Shown here: one piece after another, positions 22,564 through 34,165 of the stretch
Layout: each line of letters begins with the position of its first letter
Position numbering within the stretch: the first letter of the stretch is position 1
Assembly: GCA_002286715.1 (NCBI GenBank)
Contig: NSJX01000020.1
Span: forward strand, 1 to 64,000
Direction: 5' to 3'
Length of the DNA: 64,000 nucleotides
DNA from: Dentipellis sp. KUC8613
Taxonomy: Eukaryota; Basidiomycota; Agaricomycetes; Russulales; Hericiaceae
Notes under the pieces: model-generated
Seen by the model: the letters and a program-made list of their open reading frames with translations, nothing else
Database searches by the model: none
What the model was told of the DNA's origin: nothing
Translations under genes and position numbers: made by a program

Positions 22564-24657
22564 CTACTCGGCAGTTGGCTCTGATATTCGGAGTCGTGAA
22601 CACCGCGCGGCATCGACTTGAGCCATACAAGTGAAGCTCACCTTCTGGTTCCTCTATCAATTCGTAGAACACTGGCCTTTCTATATTGATATCGACACCG
22701 TCGACAATCGTATACGTTTCGCTTGAACGGTTCAACGTCGCTTCCAAATTGGGCATACCTCCTGCGCCCCAGAGTTTCCTTCCCTCCGTCCATAGCGACT
22801 TCTTCGCGATCATGCGAAACTGCATGCATTTTTCCCCAGAGGGGATGAAGCAGTTTACGTACCCCGGCGGCTCGCTTCCTGAACTGAGGTCGACGACGCC
22901 GTACCTCTCCGGCACACAGGTGTAGTCGACGCTGAACCCGACTTGAGAGAGAGGCATGCCTGGAAGGTTACGTGCGGCGAGTTTTTCGAGGGTCGGAGAG
23001 TTGTGGCATATATCGTGTACCACGATGTGGCTGATAAAGAGACGGTCTTTCCTTTTGACAGCTTTCTCTTAAAAGGTCAATGTGAGTTGAGGCAGTAGTT
23101 GGAGAGAAATACAGGGAAGCAACGCACTGGCACATTCCTCTTTCTTCCGCTTGCATTCCGCCCTGTGTTTTGTCTTCCATGCAGCAAGCTGGCACTCCTT
23201 CGCGCAATAGTAGGTAACGTGACATCCTGAGCATCTCCTGAATGCGTCCTTAGACGCTGACCGTTGACACTAGTGCCCAACGTATCTGTGAGGCACCGCG
23301 ATGGCCAAAATATAGAGTACTCACCTGGTCGCACGTCGTGATCTGTGGGCCCATCGCATCGGGACTGCGGTCGAATTTCAATCTCATCATGAACCGCTTC
23401 ATCGCGAACTCTCGCATTTGGTACCACGAATCTCGTATTGGCGACCGGTGGTCTCGTGCCAGGCCTTCCAACACCTCGAACTGGGGTATCTTCGATTCGA
23501 AGGCACACAGGACTGAGTGATAGATGAGGTGGCTCGGCACCGTGACACCGACGATCGTGGCGATCAGACCGCGCACATCCTCGCCTAGAAGGTGAAGCGA
23601 TGAGGAAATATCAATGAGTGCGCCTAGCATCCCTTCTTCTATGGCCACGCGGACATTCGTGACCCCTTCGTCCGCATCGAGGAGGTTACTGAGGTACTTG
23701 AATGCCATCCTCACGGCAGGGGTAGTGACTTCCGACAGTGGCACCGTTAGAAAGCAACGCAGCGCCAAGACCGCAAGCTTGGTGCCGTCATTGGATGAGA
23801 TAGCACGACGCAGATCGAATGATGGCCTATCGCGTCTCGTCATCTCAAACAGCACGCTGATCTGCATTTGAGCGCGTATAGGAAATGACGGCGTAGGATT
23901 GGCGATCGTACTGCGGAGACGCCTCAGGGCAGTGTGGGCGATATCGTGCGCTCCACCTCCAGCGGTTCTGAGGACAACATTCAATGCAGTAGAGTCAGCT
24001 TTGTCGAGGATGGCGTAGAATACAGTCGAGCAATATGGAAAGGGGGATTGTGTCCGCTCTGGGTTGGAGCTGAATTCCTCGGAGAGCCAGAGGTGCGTGG
24101 CAAGCTCGACCATTCCCGGTGTTGCAGACATCATGCTTTGAAAGGCGACACCATAGAGGGCAAGAAAATACAGCGCAGATGCTATCATCTCTAGCGTGTT
24201 CTGACCTTCGTCGGTACCCTCCTTGACGTGAGATTCGACAAGGATGTTCGCCCACTGGAAGATCCCTGGCCAGCTGTCGGAAAGAAGTGATTCGGGGAAT
24301 GAATCCTGGGGACCGATGAAAGAAAAAGCACCAAGAGCTATCATGGCGATATCAGCACGTTTTGTCAAGAGATAAATACATTCGAGTGAGGTGTTCCCAA
24401 TCGCTTCCTGAAGTTTTGATTCAGTTAGGTGGGAGAGAACCATGATCAAAACTTCTTGAGTTTGTAGCTGGGGTGCGATCGGGAGGTAATGGGAGATGTC
24501 GTTGAGAGACACAAGATCACCATCCCGAGCTTCCTGGATTACCTTCGACAAGTTTAGCACAGAAAGAGGACGAAAGATGGCGCGAAGTGGATACCTGTGC
24601 CGGTTGTCGCTGTATACGCCGCAAAGCAGGATCTGAATACCCATCGCCGAAAGACAT
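22564..24657 (-). CDS. Helical-repeat/MYND-finger protein c, 621 aa, intact
   Basis: Five exons: 24657-24595, 24542-23325, 23269-23128 (142 nt), 23067-22642 (426 nt) and 22580-22564. Exon 1 encodes a short head ([21 protein letters not shown]). Exon 2 encodes about 400 residues of helical repeats that look armadillo/HEAT-like ([42 protein letters not shown]). Exon 3 is a MYND zinc finger: [27 protein letters not shown] has all ligands. Exon 4 is a C-terminal domain with [25 protein letters not shown] and [16 protein letters not shown] fingers bind proline-rich peptides, so I infer a protein-interaction role. No enzymatic motif is visible. The exon lengths and phases are shared with the copies at 53.2 and 56.0 kb. 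Confidence 0.85.
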
Positions 24658-26253
24658 ATTTGAGGGATTACGATTTTTTCCTGTCGTTCAAGAGGTGAGT
24701 ACCGTTCTTCGCGTCAGATGGCTGGTTAGGACGAACGTCAAGAGGGTGTGATAGACTTATCGATGACGGTGTAGGGTATTCAAGGAATTCCGTCTCCTGA
24801 CATATAGATTCCGACGTCGATGTGGAAACCAGGGCACAGAGGAGTACACTTCGCAGATTGACCCGGTAGATAGTGACAGTAGTTTATACAGAGGCTTTGG
24901 CAGCTACGATCATGATCATTGATGAAGAGAGCAGTGGTAGAGCCGTACATAGTATATCTACGCCTCCATCCAGGTCGGCATCCACCGTGACGCGATCCCA
25001 CGGTCGCCACCTAGCGCAGCAGCGTCGCCTCAGAAAATACGATCTGCTCACCCTCGTTGGTCACTTGTTACCCAGCTGGTAGAAGCGTTCCTTCCCGCTT
25101 TTTCTTCCTATGGACAGCGCAGAGTTCCACGCTTCGGTGAAAATGCGCTTTACCCACCCTCAGAAGAGGACAGTCTCACTCAGATGGGAATCGGAACAGG
25201 TCTATCGTGTGGTTCGACAAATACCACCCCAGAGGGTTACAACATACGGTGCGAATCCTCGTGTTTAGTTTTCCCACAGAAAGCCTTCGCAGAATTTCAC
25301 CGACAGTTCAACATCAGGACACGTGGCAAAATTGATTGGCATGCCTAATCATTCGCGCCATGTTGGACAAGGTAAGTAGTTTAGACTGATCGATCTTGAG
25401 AATATGTCTTTCGTTGAGAAGCTCGAGCTGAGAAAATCGTCTAGCTTTGAAGTTTCTGTCACCAGACGCGGACCCGCCTGTGCCTTGGCAACGCGTCGTT
25501 TCTTCTTCTGGGACGATCTCGTCCAGAGGACCTGGGACCGATGGTGCGCAACGACAACGCGATGCCTTGGAAGAAGAAGGCGTGGAGGTGTCCGTCGGTA
25601 GGACTGGAGAGCTCCACGTTGATCTCAAGACATGGGGTTGGTTTCCTGACCCTGCCGAATTCAACCTCGAAAGCGAACAGTGATAATGTGCAATTACACC
25701 CTTTATTACCTCTAGACCCCATGTCTGCCATGATAAGAGTGCGGCGTCTATGGATGACAATCTAAGTTTTCGAGTAAGCGGGCGATCACCACGAACCCAA
25801 CTTGGATCATGCAGGACGTTTCACCTACGCCACAAAGCCTTATGTCCTCGGACACACGCACTCTGACTTCTTCGCTCCCAAAATATTTTAGGATAGGCTT
25901 GTTGACACAAAAACATCTCATACACGCTTTTCCTACGTGAGGGGCATTCTCACGGACGTTCTGACATTGGCCGCCTAGTCCCAGTAATCAAGCATGGCTG
26001 TCTCCCACGGTGCCTGTATAAGGTATGTCTTCCCATTCCGATAGCTATCCGTACGTCGATTGATAGACTGTGGTAGGACTACAACCGCCGACAGTGTGTA
26101 ATATGAATGAATGCAGGAACGGATGAAGTATCAAGCTGATACCCACCACACGCCCAGCGTTCGAGGACGCTTGCGGACAGTATAAGTAGGCACCCAGACA
26201 AGCCTGATGTGATCTGAGTTCTCACTCGCCTTCTCGCAAACGAACCGCCGAAC
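24658..26253. other. Intergenic upstream of O-methyltransferase
   Basis: About 1.6 kb. A minus-strand frame at 25314-25760 has no ATG at its start and no recognisable domain, so I do not call it. No RNA gene was seen. Confidence 0.45.
26181..26188 (+). promoter_or_regulatory. Putative TATA box of the O-methyltransferase gene
   Basis: TATAAGTA, 73 bp upstream of the ATG at 26254. Spacing is similar to the other TATA-like boxes in this window. Confidence 0.4.
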
Positions 26254-28179
26254 ATGGCTGACAGGAAAGCAGACTTGCAGGCTCTGGTGTCCCTGATTCA
26301 GAATGCTACGAACGAAGCGATTCAAACATACGAAGATTCCGGCGTCGAAATCCCTTCGCTCGATTCTCCATCCGCGCCCCCGTCGAACCTGATCGCGCTG
26401 AGGAAGGCGGTACGCGTACTGGAGGGCGCGTGCTTTCAGCTGTGCGCAACGCTAGCGCCGCCCGAGGCAACCATGTTTAGCGTAAGTCGCAATCGAACCT
26501 ATCGTACATCCGCTTTCTGAAACCGCCTTCAGCGTGGAGTCCAATGCCTCGATCTCGCGTGTATTCGCATTGCCGTTTCTGCGAAAATCCCGAATATCTT
26601 GGAGGGTCATCCCGAAGGTCTCCACGTGTCAGAGATAGCCAAGAAGACAGGGATTGACGAAGGCAAGCTGGCGAAGATCCTTCGTAGTCTCGCTACGCAG
26701 CACTGCTTCAGAGAGAGTGCGTCCTTCTCCCGCCTTCCGTTCTTGTACTTTACCTCTAATTGATCGATAATCCGCATCTATACAGCCGCAGCGGAAACGT
26801 TTGCGAACAACCGCCTCTCGGTCACTATGATGGAAGAGAACCCATTCAGTGCGCTGATGCAGTGGGTCTCGACGTATCTTAATAAGATCGCCGCTGCGAA
26901 CGTGTACGACGCCTTTGTCGACCCGGAGTACAAGTCTTCTTATGAGCCGAAACGCACTGTGTTTGGGTACGGCGTGAAGGACACACTCCCCAATGCGTCT
27001 ATCTACGAGTGGTTGACAGCCTATGTACGTGTTCGCATCATGGACTGTGATATTAAATGACGCTAACGAGAAGACTATAGCGCGAAGAAAGCAAGGTCAG
27101 TCAATTTCGGGCCACGGAGAGTATTATCATACTGAAACTGTGGCAAAGCTGTTCAATCGTGCTATGACCGGCTTGACCCTCCTTACGGATGGCCATGTGA
27201 TAGTCGATCGTAAGACGGTCGCTCTCGACCGATTACCTCCTTGGAACTCATGGTGCAATAGACTTCCCCTGGAAGGATCTCGCGCCCGGCTCGACTGTAT
27301 GCGACCTCGGTGGAGGCGTCGGGACTGTGTCCATAGAACTCGCAAAGCGTTATCATCAGCTTCATGTGACCGTTCAAGACTTGCCCGACGTCATTGTGCA
27401 AGCCCGTCAGGTCTGCTTTCACTTATACACCACCGATATTCGTAAACTAATCGCCGTGCTGCTATAGTTCTGGGAGACTAATTACCCTACAGCAGCGCTC
27501 GAAAAGCGCGCAGATTTCGTTCCACTTGATTTCTTGAATGAGAGCCCTGTGAAAGGACAAGATATATATTATGTACGTGGCAGACACCGCCTGAATTCTA
27601 TCACGCAGACTGACGCTAAGTAAGTTGCGACAAATTATACACAATTGGCCTGCAGACTGCGGCGTCACGATTCTGAAAAATATCGCAAAGGTCATGAAGC
27701 CCGAGAGTCGTATTCTCGTTCGTAAGTCATCCTCTATCTTTACCTCCGAGGAAGATCCGTCGTTGACGCGACACGGCCGCAGATGATTATGTCCTCCAGC
27801 CGAATTTCTCGGGCAGCGCGGCTCGCGACCTAGCAGCTGGTTCTGGGGTGAACGTGGTTCGTCTCGTTTGCTCTCGATCGTCGGAAGCCGAGGATTGACA
27901 ACAACTGGTCCCTTTTGGTGACAGGCCCCGAAACCGCTCTTGCCCAACTACGGGTACGGAAGTGCACGTGCTTACACGGAAGATGTCAGTATGTTGGTTC
28001 TCACGAACGCTGGCGAGCGGACGCTGGACGAATTCCTCGCTATCGGGTGAGTGTACCTTCTAGCTTCGGATCCCAGTTCTGACAGACAATCTTCTCGTCA
28101 TAGCAATGCTGCCGGTCTCAAATTTGTGAAGCTCTGGGACTTCGCCGAGACTGCGTTGATAGAATTTGCCGCGGCTTGA
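26254..28179 (+). CDS. Fungal O-methyltransferase (COMT-like, SAM-dependent), 449 aa
   Basis: It transfers a methyl group from S-adenosylmethionine to a hydroxyl, as in secondary-metabolite O-methyltransferases. Eleven exons: 26254-26481, 26533-26716, 26786-27024, 27081-27095, 27149-27209, 27262-27410, 27468-27572, 27625-27721, 27783-27856, 27925-28046 and 28104-28179. The N-terminal half is a helical dimerisation/winged-helix region (RIAVSAKIPNILEG..GLHVSEIAKKTGID). The SAM-binding motif is TVCDLGGGVGTVSIEL (about 254-269). The likely catalytic base is the His in LRQIIHNWP (about His333). The C-terminal strand reads FVKLWDFAETALIEF. Exon 4 is a 15-nt microexon (REESK). No polyketide synthase, NRPS or terpene gene is adjacent, so the substrate is unknown. 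Confidence 0.88.
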
Positions 28180-28458
28180 TGAATCCTTCCTAGCTTACAG
28201 AGGTAATAGCAAGAGCACGTTGCGCGTTGCAATCGAAGTACATTCATCTTGAGATTCCCACTGTGCTACCGCAAGATATTTCAGGGTGTCAGATAGAAGG
28301 TTCGATCGAAAGCTTCTCAGCGTAGCATACGCATATGACATTCCCAGCTCGCCGCTTGCGCCCCTATGGCCAACACGCTTGAATGGCGACGATTTGACCA
28401 CACAAGGTCGGGAGCACGAAATATCACGACCTATTGTAGGTAAAATAGCAACATGCAT
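28180..28458. other. Short intergenic spacer
   Basis: Between the O-methyltransferase and the tRNA gene. Nothing is visible beyond possible 3' processing signals. Confidence 0.4.
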
Positions 28459-28532
28459 GGCCGACTAGCTCAGCTGGTTAGAGCGTCGTGCTAATAACGC
28501 GAAGGTCTTGGGTTCGATCCCCACGTTGGCCA
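28459..28532 (+). tRNA. tRNA-Ile (anticodon AAT), no intron
   Basis: A 74-nt cloverleaf. The acceptor stem is GGCCGAC paired with GTTGGCC, with one G-U. The D-arm is GCTCAGCTGGTTAGAGC. The anticodon stem is TCGTG/CGCGA with loop CTAATAA, giving anticodon AAT (read as IAT after editing). The T-loop is TTCGATC and the discriminator base is A. The outermost T-stem pair is a mismatch, which does not prevent folding. The internal promoter boxes A (TAGCTCAGCTGG) and B (GGTTCGATCC) are present. Confidence 0.93.
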
Positions 28533-28959
28533 CTGATATGCTACTCGCAACGTTTTTGTTCCCGCTTGTAACAACAGATTCATAAATGAGGGTACCGTCT
28601 AACAATTTCGTCGGAAAGCTTGGCTGTATCCCTTTTCTCGCGAATTACAGTCGGGCGGAGGTTGCCTGACTGAGTTCACTCGGAGCTTAATCGTGACGCA
28701 CGGAGCTTGAATATTGCCGGTCAGAGGGTAGCAGCGCTTTTGAACAACCAGAATGACGCAGACTAAGTACTTCCTCGGGCACAGGTAAGCCATACATTCA
28801 TAACGCATTATTGAAGGTACACAAGGACATACATATCCACGGCATACTGTAGAAGCAACATATGGTAGATGGTGTACACACATAGTAGGCCAACGAAATC
28901 CAACTTGGAAACATACAATACAGACTGACGACCCAACTTGACACCCCTAAGCAAAGTCT
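28533..28959. other. Intergenic, 3' side of gene G1
   Basis: No gene is supported. It separates the tRNA gene from the 3' end of G1. Confidence 0.4.
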
Positions 28960-30024
28960 CTACTCATCGTCGCTGGCCTGCAAAAACACATAAATGAAAC
29001 TCATGTTATCGACAGATGTAGCCAGAACTTACCTCGCCCTCATCGGATGGAGTATACTCCTCACCCTCGTCATTCAACACGTTCCAGGGCGGCTGGTACG
29101 TCTCGAAGCCATCCTCTCCTTCTGGCATTTCAAGAGGCTCCCCAGGACCCCTATGGCCCAGCAGACGAGCGAGGAAGTTCGGCGGCTTGGGCGTGCGGAG
29201 CGTGTAAAGCGGATAGTACGTAGATCCGCCGTCTTCACCGCCACTACGCCACACACCACTCGACGTATAGTAGTTCCAATGCCCCTTAAGCATCGCTCCT
29301 CCCCCTTTTGCGAGGTCCAGTCCCACCGCGACGTCACTGCCCGCGTCGGACTTTTGAGTCAGGACTAGGGAATTGTAAGCCCGGAGAGCAGTTTCCTTTT
29401 CACGAGAAATAGCTCACCAAGCGCGTACATGGGACATTTGTAGACGCTTTCGACGAGCGCCTTGCCCTGGAGAGCCTCTGTCAGGTGTGGGAGTAGCTTG
29501 CTTCGGTTCTTGATTACGAGCTCCATGGGCTTGTGGAGGACGACAACGGCACCTCGTCCACGGCCGAACTGCCATCGGCCCTTGATGGTGCTCTGGACGA
29601 TTCCTGGATATTCACTGGATGGAAGTCAGCTTCTGGGCCGCCAGTTCCGGAGGATCTAGAACGCACGCGCCGAACTTCGCGTCGAAGGACTGCACCTTCC
29701 CCCCACGAGAGACAACGATGTACTGATCATCTGGCTCCGTCTTCTCGACTGGGTACTGATCGTGGATCGCTAGCTCAGGCTTGAAGTCCTCGTCATAGAT
29801 GCTTCCCTCCTTCTCAAATTCTGCTGTTTCGCGATTCAGGATGCCGTAGTCTCCGACCTACAAAGACACAAACAAAGACGCAACGAAGACACTCAGCTGC
29901 ACATCGCTTTTGCAAGGCTAATCCGACTGACCTCTACGGTCTGATTGGGCGTCCAATTTCCGTAGTACGTGCTTGCCTGCTGGATCAGGTCTGCAAACAG
30001 GCGACGGCTGTTGTCCTTCGGCAT
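28960..30024 (-). CDS. Orphan-family protein G1, 276 aa (paralogue of 42.2-43.1 kb gene)
   Basis: I do not recognise the family. Exons: 30024-29932, 29857-29667 (191 nt), 29614-29418 (197 nt), 29364-29033 and 28977-28960. The start MPKDNSRRLFADLIQQ aligns with the start region of the paralogue. The frame is open slightly upstream without an ATG. Shared blocks are GNWxPN, VGDYGxLNRETxEFEKEGSIYDE, GQ/DQYIVVSRG, STIKGRW..RGAxxVLHKP, KLLPHL, SVYKCPMYAL and GVWxSGGE..STYYPLYTL. Most of these look like alternating beta strands. G1 alone carries a C-terminal extension rich in Pro and Glu/Asp (NDEGEEYTPSDEGEASDDE). It lies on the same strand as AAA-A, about 690 bp downstream of it. I suspect a small beta-rich cytosolic or membrane-acting protein, and gasdermin-like folding should be tested. 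Confidence 0.7.
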
Positions 30025-30708
30025 CTCGTCCTTGGGAGAGGCAGAGGGTTCGTATAGAGCGATCTTAGGATTTGACGCCGGGAGGTGGCAATCCACTTAT
30101 ACTTATACTTCGATTCGCACAGGACCGAATGACGCGCTCCGAGTACGGGACGGACTGCGCGCCTTCCCCTTCCATGTGCCCCGGTTCGGTCTTTTGTTGC
30201 TGGAGATGCAGTCTAGATTGGGACTTGGCTCTCACCGGCACAACTTCATGCGGTGTTCCGCCGTCGATAGACTGCTCTTCGGATCTTGAGCTCGCCGACA
30301 AACTCAAAGGCCTCCGCCTCATGCGATGCCTGGTATATTGTGCAGCACCACGTATTGCTGCGGGTCCTGCAGCTCCTGGAGCGCACTCATTGGGACGACA
30401 CTGCCGTCCTATTGAATAGGTCCGTCATAAAGGACTGATCTGTCACAAAAGGCCGGTCGTCTGATAAAGTCGCGCGATGATGATCAGATGAGATCCACGC
30501 TGTGGTCCCATTGACACCCCTCATATTTGCAACGCAGCATTTGTCGTGTTGCCTTCAAGTCGTCGCGGCCGCCGAAGACATGAAGGGGAAATTGGGAAGA
30601 CCATAAGACAAGCACAAACCACCCCTCCAAGCGAGAGGTTACAGATTAGTATGGATACACATATACACTATAGAACCAAGATACAAATGGTACAGTCCGA
30701 ATGCACAT
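30025..30708. other. Intergenic between AAA-A and G1
   Basis: The G1 upstream region. Minus-strand frames at 30065-30322 have no homology to anything in the window and are probably chance. Confidence 0.4.
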
Positions 30709-33325
30709 CTACGCCAGCAGCGGAAGCTCGAGCGCGAGACTGCTCGAGATGTCAAGCAGAAGACCCACCGCAGCCCCAATGGAGGCATACGTGATCATCT
30801 TGTATAGTGGTGTGGTGGGCGGCAGAGGTGCCGGAGGGTCTATTCTCGACTCTGTTGTCTTCAGTTAGGTAACGTCGCGACCGCTGAATAGACAAGACTC
30901 CGTACCCAGTTTGCCCTGTCTCTCGAGCACCGCGACCACGCGCAGCACGTCGTCCGCCACGGTCGCTCTGCCTTCGTGCTCGGCGTTGGACGTCGCGAGC
31001 TTCACAGCGCTCTTGATCTGTCGCCCGTTGAGGTGCAGCAAGCTGCCAGCCTCGGCGTGGATGCGTGCGAACTTGGCGCGCTCCTCGACGGCCATATTCG
31101 TGCGGCGGAGGAGGGTGTCCCAGAGATGTACGCGTAGCTCTTCTGTCGGGTTCTCGTAGGAGAGGGACAGATCAATTCGAGACTTCATCCCGCCTTCGAA
31201 GATCGAGTCGCGATTTGTTGTCAGGAAGACGACGCCGGAGTGGTATCTGGTAACGACCACAAAAGGTGAGCGTAAGTCGGAAGATCGAAAGGAAACACGT
31301 ACTCAAGCTTTCGCATCAAGATGACTGCGGCGGCGTTACGGCTGATCTGGTTCAGAAATGACTCTTCGAGGTACACGTCCGCGTCGTAGATCAATACCAC
31401 AGCATGCCATCGTGCAGCAAGCCGGAAAAGAGTCCATAATCTGCGTTCAAGCTCCACGGTATATGTCCCAAGGTCGCCGGGGCCGACGATGTACAGAGGG
31501 TTCTGTGTCACTGTGTGATACCAGTGTTACGCTTCCTTACCATCCAGAAGGAGAAAAAGCACACCTTCGCTGAGAGCCTCTGCAGTCATGGTCTTCCCTG
31601 AGCCGGGTGCACCTGCGATGTTTTAGCTTCAATCTGGATTTGCGACATCATTGCCACGCACCATGCAGGTTGCAAATCAACCCCATACCCTTTCCCCAGG
31701 ATGCATCCGAGAACACCGCACCAGCGCCGTCTCGTCCAGGACTCCGCGCCTCAATCAACGCCCTGAGTAATTCCTTTTTCTCGGGATCGAGATCGAGGTC
31801 GTTGTAGAGCTCTACATCCCACTCTATATCTGTGATTTTCGTCACATCGAGATACACTGCTTGTGTGCGTCAGCTACAAGTGAAACTGCAGGAGCACGCA
31901 AGGGAGCACGCACGCCATGCCTTGTCGGAAAGTGAGAAGCCGTAGACTCGGGGCGCCATCAGTGCATGTTTGGCGTCGGCGAAGTCGCTATGCAGCGAGA
32001 GACTGAGATTGTCCAGATCGAGCTCATGCATAATTGGTGGAGCGGCCATGGTGGAGTTCTGGTCAAACATTTCTGCGACGTTTTCGTGTCAGACATGGGC
32101 TGGGCGGGCACTGGAGAGAGCAGCGCAGCAACAACAAAGAGACCCACCGCGATCAATGATGATACGCGACTTTATCTGCAAGTTGGGATGGGATCAATAC
32201 GGGCCTGCGACTAGACATGAACATGACAGGACGGACCGGAATTGGACGATACTCGAATTTGTCCGGCTTGCCCTTGACTGTAACCCGCTTGAACGCAGTG
32301 CCATCGTATTGCTTGTGACACCAGTCGGTGAGGCTCGCACGCTTCTTGCCCCTCTCGATCATCTGCTCCATGACACGGTCGTAGTTGGGCATGACGTTGG
32401 GATCCATAGGATATGCCACAAGTTCTCTGACGGGTCTTGCGCCGCTGAAGTAGGGCTGCACAATTTCGCGCTCTACAAGGCCTATCCGATCCCCTGCGAG
32501 GTCGATGTACTCGACGACAAGTGTCCAATACGCCGCGTCAGGGGGGTCCCACCATGAATCTGTCAGATTGAGTGTATTGAGTCGGACCAGAGATGGCTGG
32601 CCAGTAACGTCGCAATGCGTGAAGAGGACCATGCCAGGGACTAGAAGGTCCCATAGAAGAGGGAAGATGGTGAACTTTTCCGACCGCAGGGCCGTAAGCG
32701 ATAGGAGGTCTTCTCGGAACTCCTCTCGCAGGAAGGTCGCGAAGTATTCGAGGTGGTGTGCGATGGCGACGTTCTCTTCCTGGAAGGGACCATCGCGTAG
32801 TCTATGTAGATAATCCATGAACTTGGGTAGGAAAGCGAGCAGCTCGTACGCATCGAGCTATTCGTTACGGGTAGTGAGCAGACTTCGACAGGCATACTTG
32901 GGTTGCAGGCGCACCTTGACTGGTCGTGTCTCCCATGCAATGTTGCGCTTCCCCGCCATAACATGTTTCGCAGCCGTGATGAATTGCTGGCTACGCACAT
33001 GAACCTCGGCCGAGACATCGTTCAGCGATGTAAGCATGCGCACGAGCGAGAAGGCATAGTGAGCGTCAGAGAGGGTATCGTTCCAGTTAATCGTGTCGTC
33101 CGGGTCGGTCTTGTCCTCGAATCGTCCCTTGGCTTTGTTCCATTGTTTCTTGAGCCGGCGAAATTGGAGGTCGAGCACGCTGACCTGCAGAGGCTCGAAC
33201 TCGGGTTCAGGTGCAGGCTCGGGCTCGGAGGCAGGCTCCGACTTCGGGTTGGATGCCTGCAGGCGTTTTGTTACCTGAAGCGGGAGCCCGTCAAGAGCGT
33301 CAGGATGCGGCTCGGTGGACCTCAT
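30709..33325 (-). CDS. AAA ATPase A with altered Walker B and C-terminal membrane anchor, about 717 aa
   Basis: Nine exons: 33325-32915, 32857-32237, 32175-32148 (28 nt), 32072-31914, 31856-31662, 31612-31565 (48 nt), 31510-31303, 31246-30906 and 30851-30709. I chose ATG 33325 because it gives an N-terminal exon of the same size as in the paralogues. An ATG at 33412 is also in frame. The N-terminal half is the long uncharacterised region found in these fungal AAA proteins (ELVAYP, KRASLTDWCHKQY). Walker A is intact (GAPGSGKT). Walker B reads VVLIYDADVYLE where B and C have VVLIDEADVYLE, so the Mg-binding Asp is Tyr and the catalytic Glu is Asp. Sensor-1 TTN and KSRID are kept. The C-terminus has a hydrophobic segment (ITYASIGAAVGLLLDIS). 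ATP hydrolysis is doubtful. Confidence 0.82.
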
Positions 33326-33434
33326 CTGAACGTACACATTGTGAGGCTCATTCCCAGAAGATCCTTCGCGCTTCTTACCTGGGGAGGAGGACGAAGACAA
33401 GACGAGGAGCATAGGCGTCACTCCGTTGCACGTG

Positions 33435-33461
33435 TACAGTCTATCACCACCAAACGCGACA
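33435..33461 (-). repeat. Left copy of 27-bp inverted repeat
   Basis: Reads TGTCGCGTTTGGTGG then TGATAGACTGTA on the minus strand. It matches 34139-34165 on the plus strand at all 27 positions. It lies just upstream of the AAA-A start candidates. Confidence 0.9.
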
Positions 33462-33632
33462 GGCAAATGTATCTTGCGTGTTGAATATTTTTAGCATCAA
33501 TTTCGGATTTGAAACTTCGCGTAGACATAGAAGCATACGATGCCTACCCCCTAAAAAATCATCGGAACATCAGGACAGAAGTTTGGCAAGAAAGTTAAGT
33601 AAAAGCGCAAGGACTCGTTGAGCAGCAACAAC

Positions 33633-33647
33633 CGTCAAACGCGACAC
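33633..33647 (-). repeat. Left copy of 15-bp inverted repeat (TGTCGCGTTTG core)
   Basis: GTGTCGCGTTTGACG on the minus strand, identical to 34120-34134 on the plus strand. It shares the TGTCGCGTTTG core with the 27-bp pair, so the spacer holds four copies of the core, two in each orientation. Confidence 0.85.
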
Positions 33648-34119
33648 CCACTTTAGGAAGGAGCTAATCTAATCGCATCTTATCGCAGGACAACTGAATA
33701 CTTCGAGGCACGTGGGAGCCAAATCTGTAGCTATATCAGGAAATTTCTTGATGGAAACGTAAGGCTCATGGAATCATCGACACCGTCGAAAGCTCCCAGC
33801 GAGCACCTTCTTGTCGCTGAATTTTTATGTTGCGCATCTTACGCTGAAACTTCTCCAAAACCACGTATATCTTCTGACATGTATCCTATCTACCATCTTC
33901 ATTTCTTTCCACGCAATTGAAGGTGTTTCAAATATACTACGGCAATATATATATTAAGGATGCTTTGCATAGGTGTAGATATTGCACCTTTTCGACCATA
34001 TCTCCAACTCCCTGAAACAGATCCTGCCAAAATTTAATACAGAGTACCACAAGCTATGAAAGGTAATTTAGCAATTTTTTCCAATGGCCGAAGGGGAGGG
34101 AGGAGGGAGGAAAGTGCAA

Positions 34120-34165
34120 GTGTCGCGTTTGACGATTGTGTCGCGTTTGGTGGTGATAGACTGTA
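34120..34165 (+). repeat. Right copies of the 15-bp and 27-bp inverted repeats
   Basis: GTGTCGCGTTTGACG at 34120-34134 and the 27-bp word at 34139-34165 are nearly adjacent here, but their partners on the left are 172 bp apart. The cluster sits about 525 bp upstream of the AAA-B start. Confidence 0.88.

Noticed and set aside
25314..25760. 148-codon minus-strand frame
   Set aside because: It has no ATG at the start and no recognisable domain. The plus-strand frames opposite it are equally featureless.
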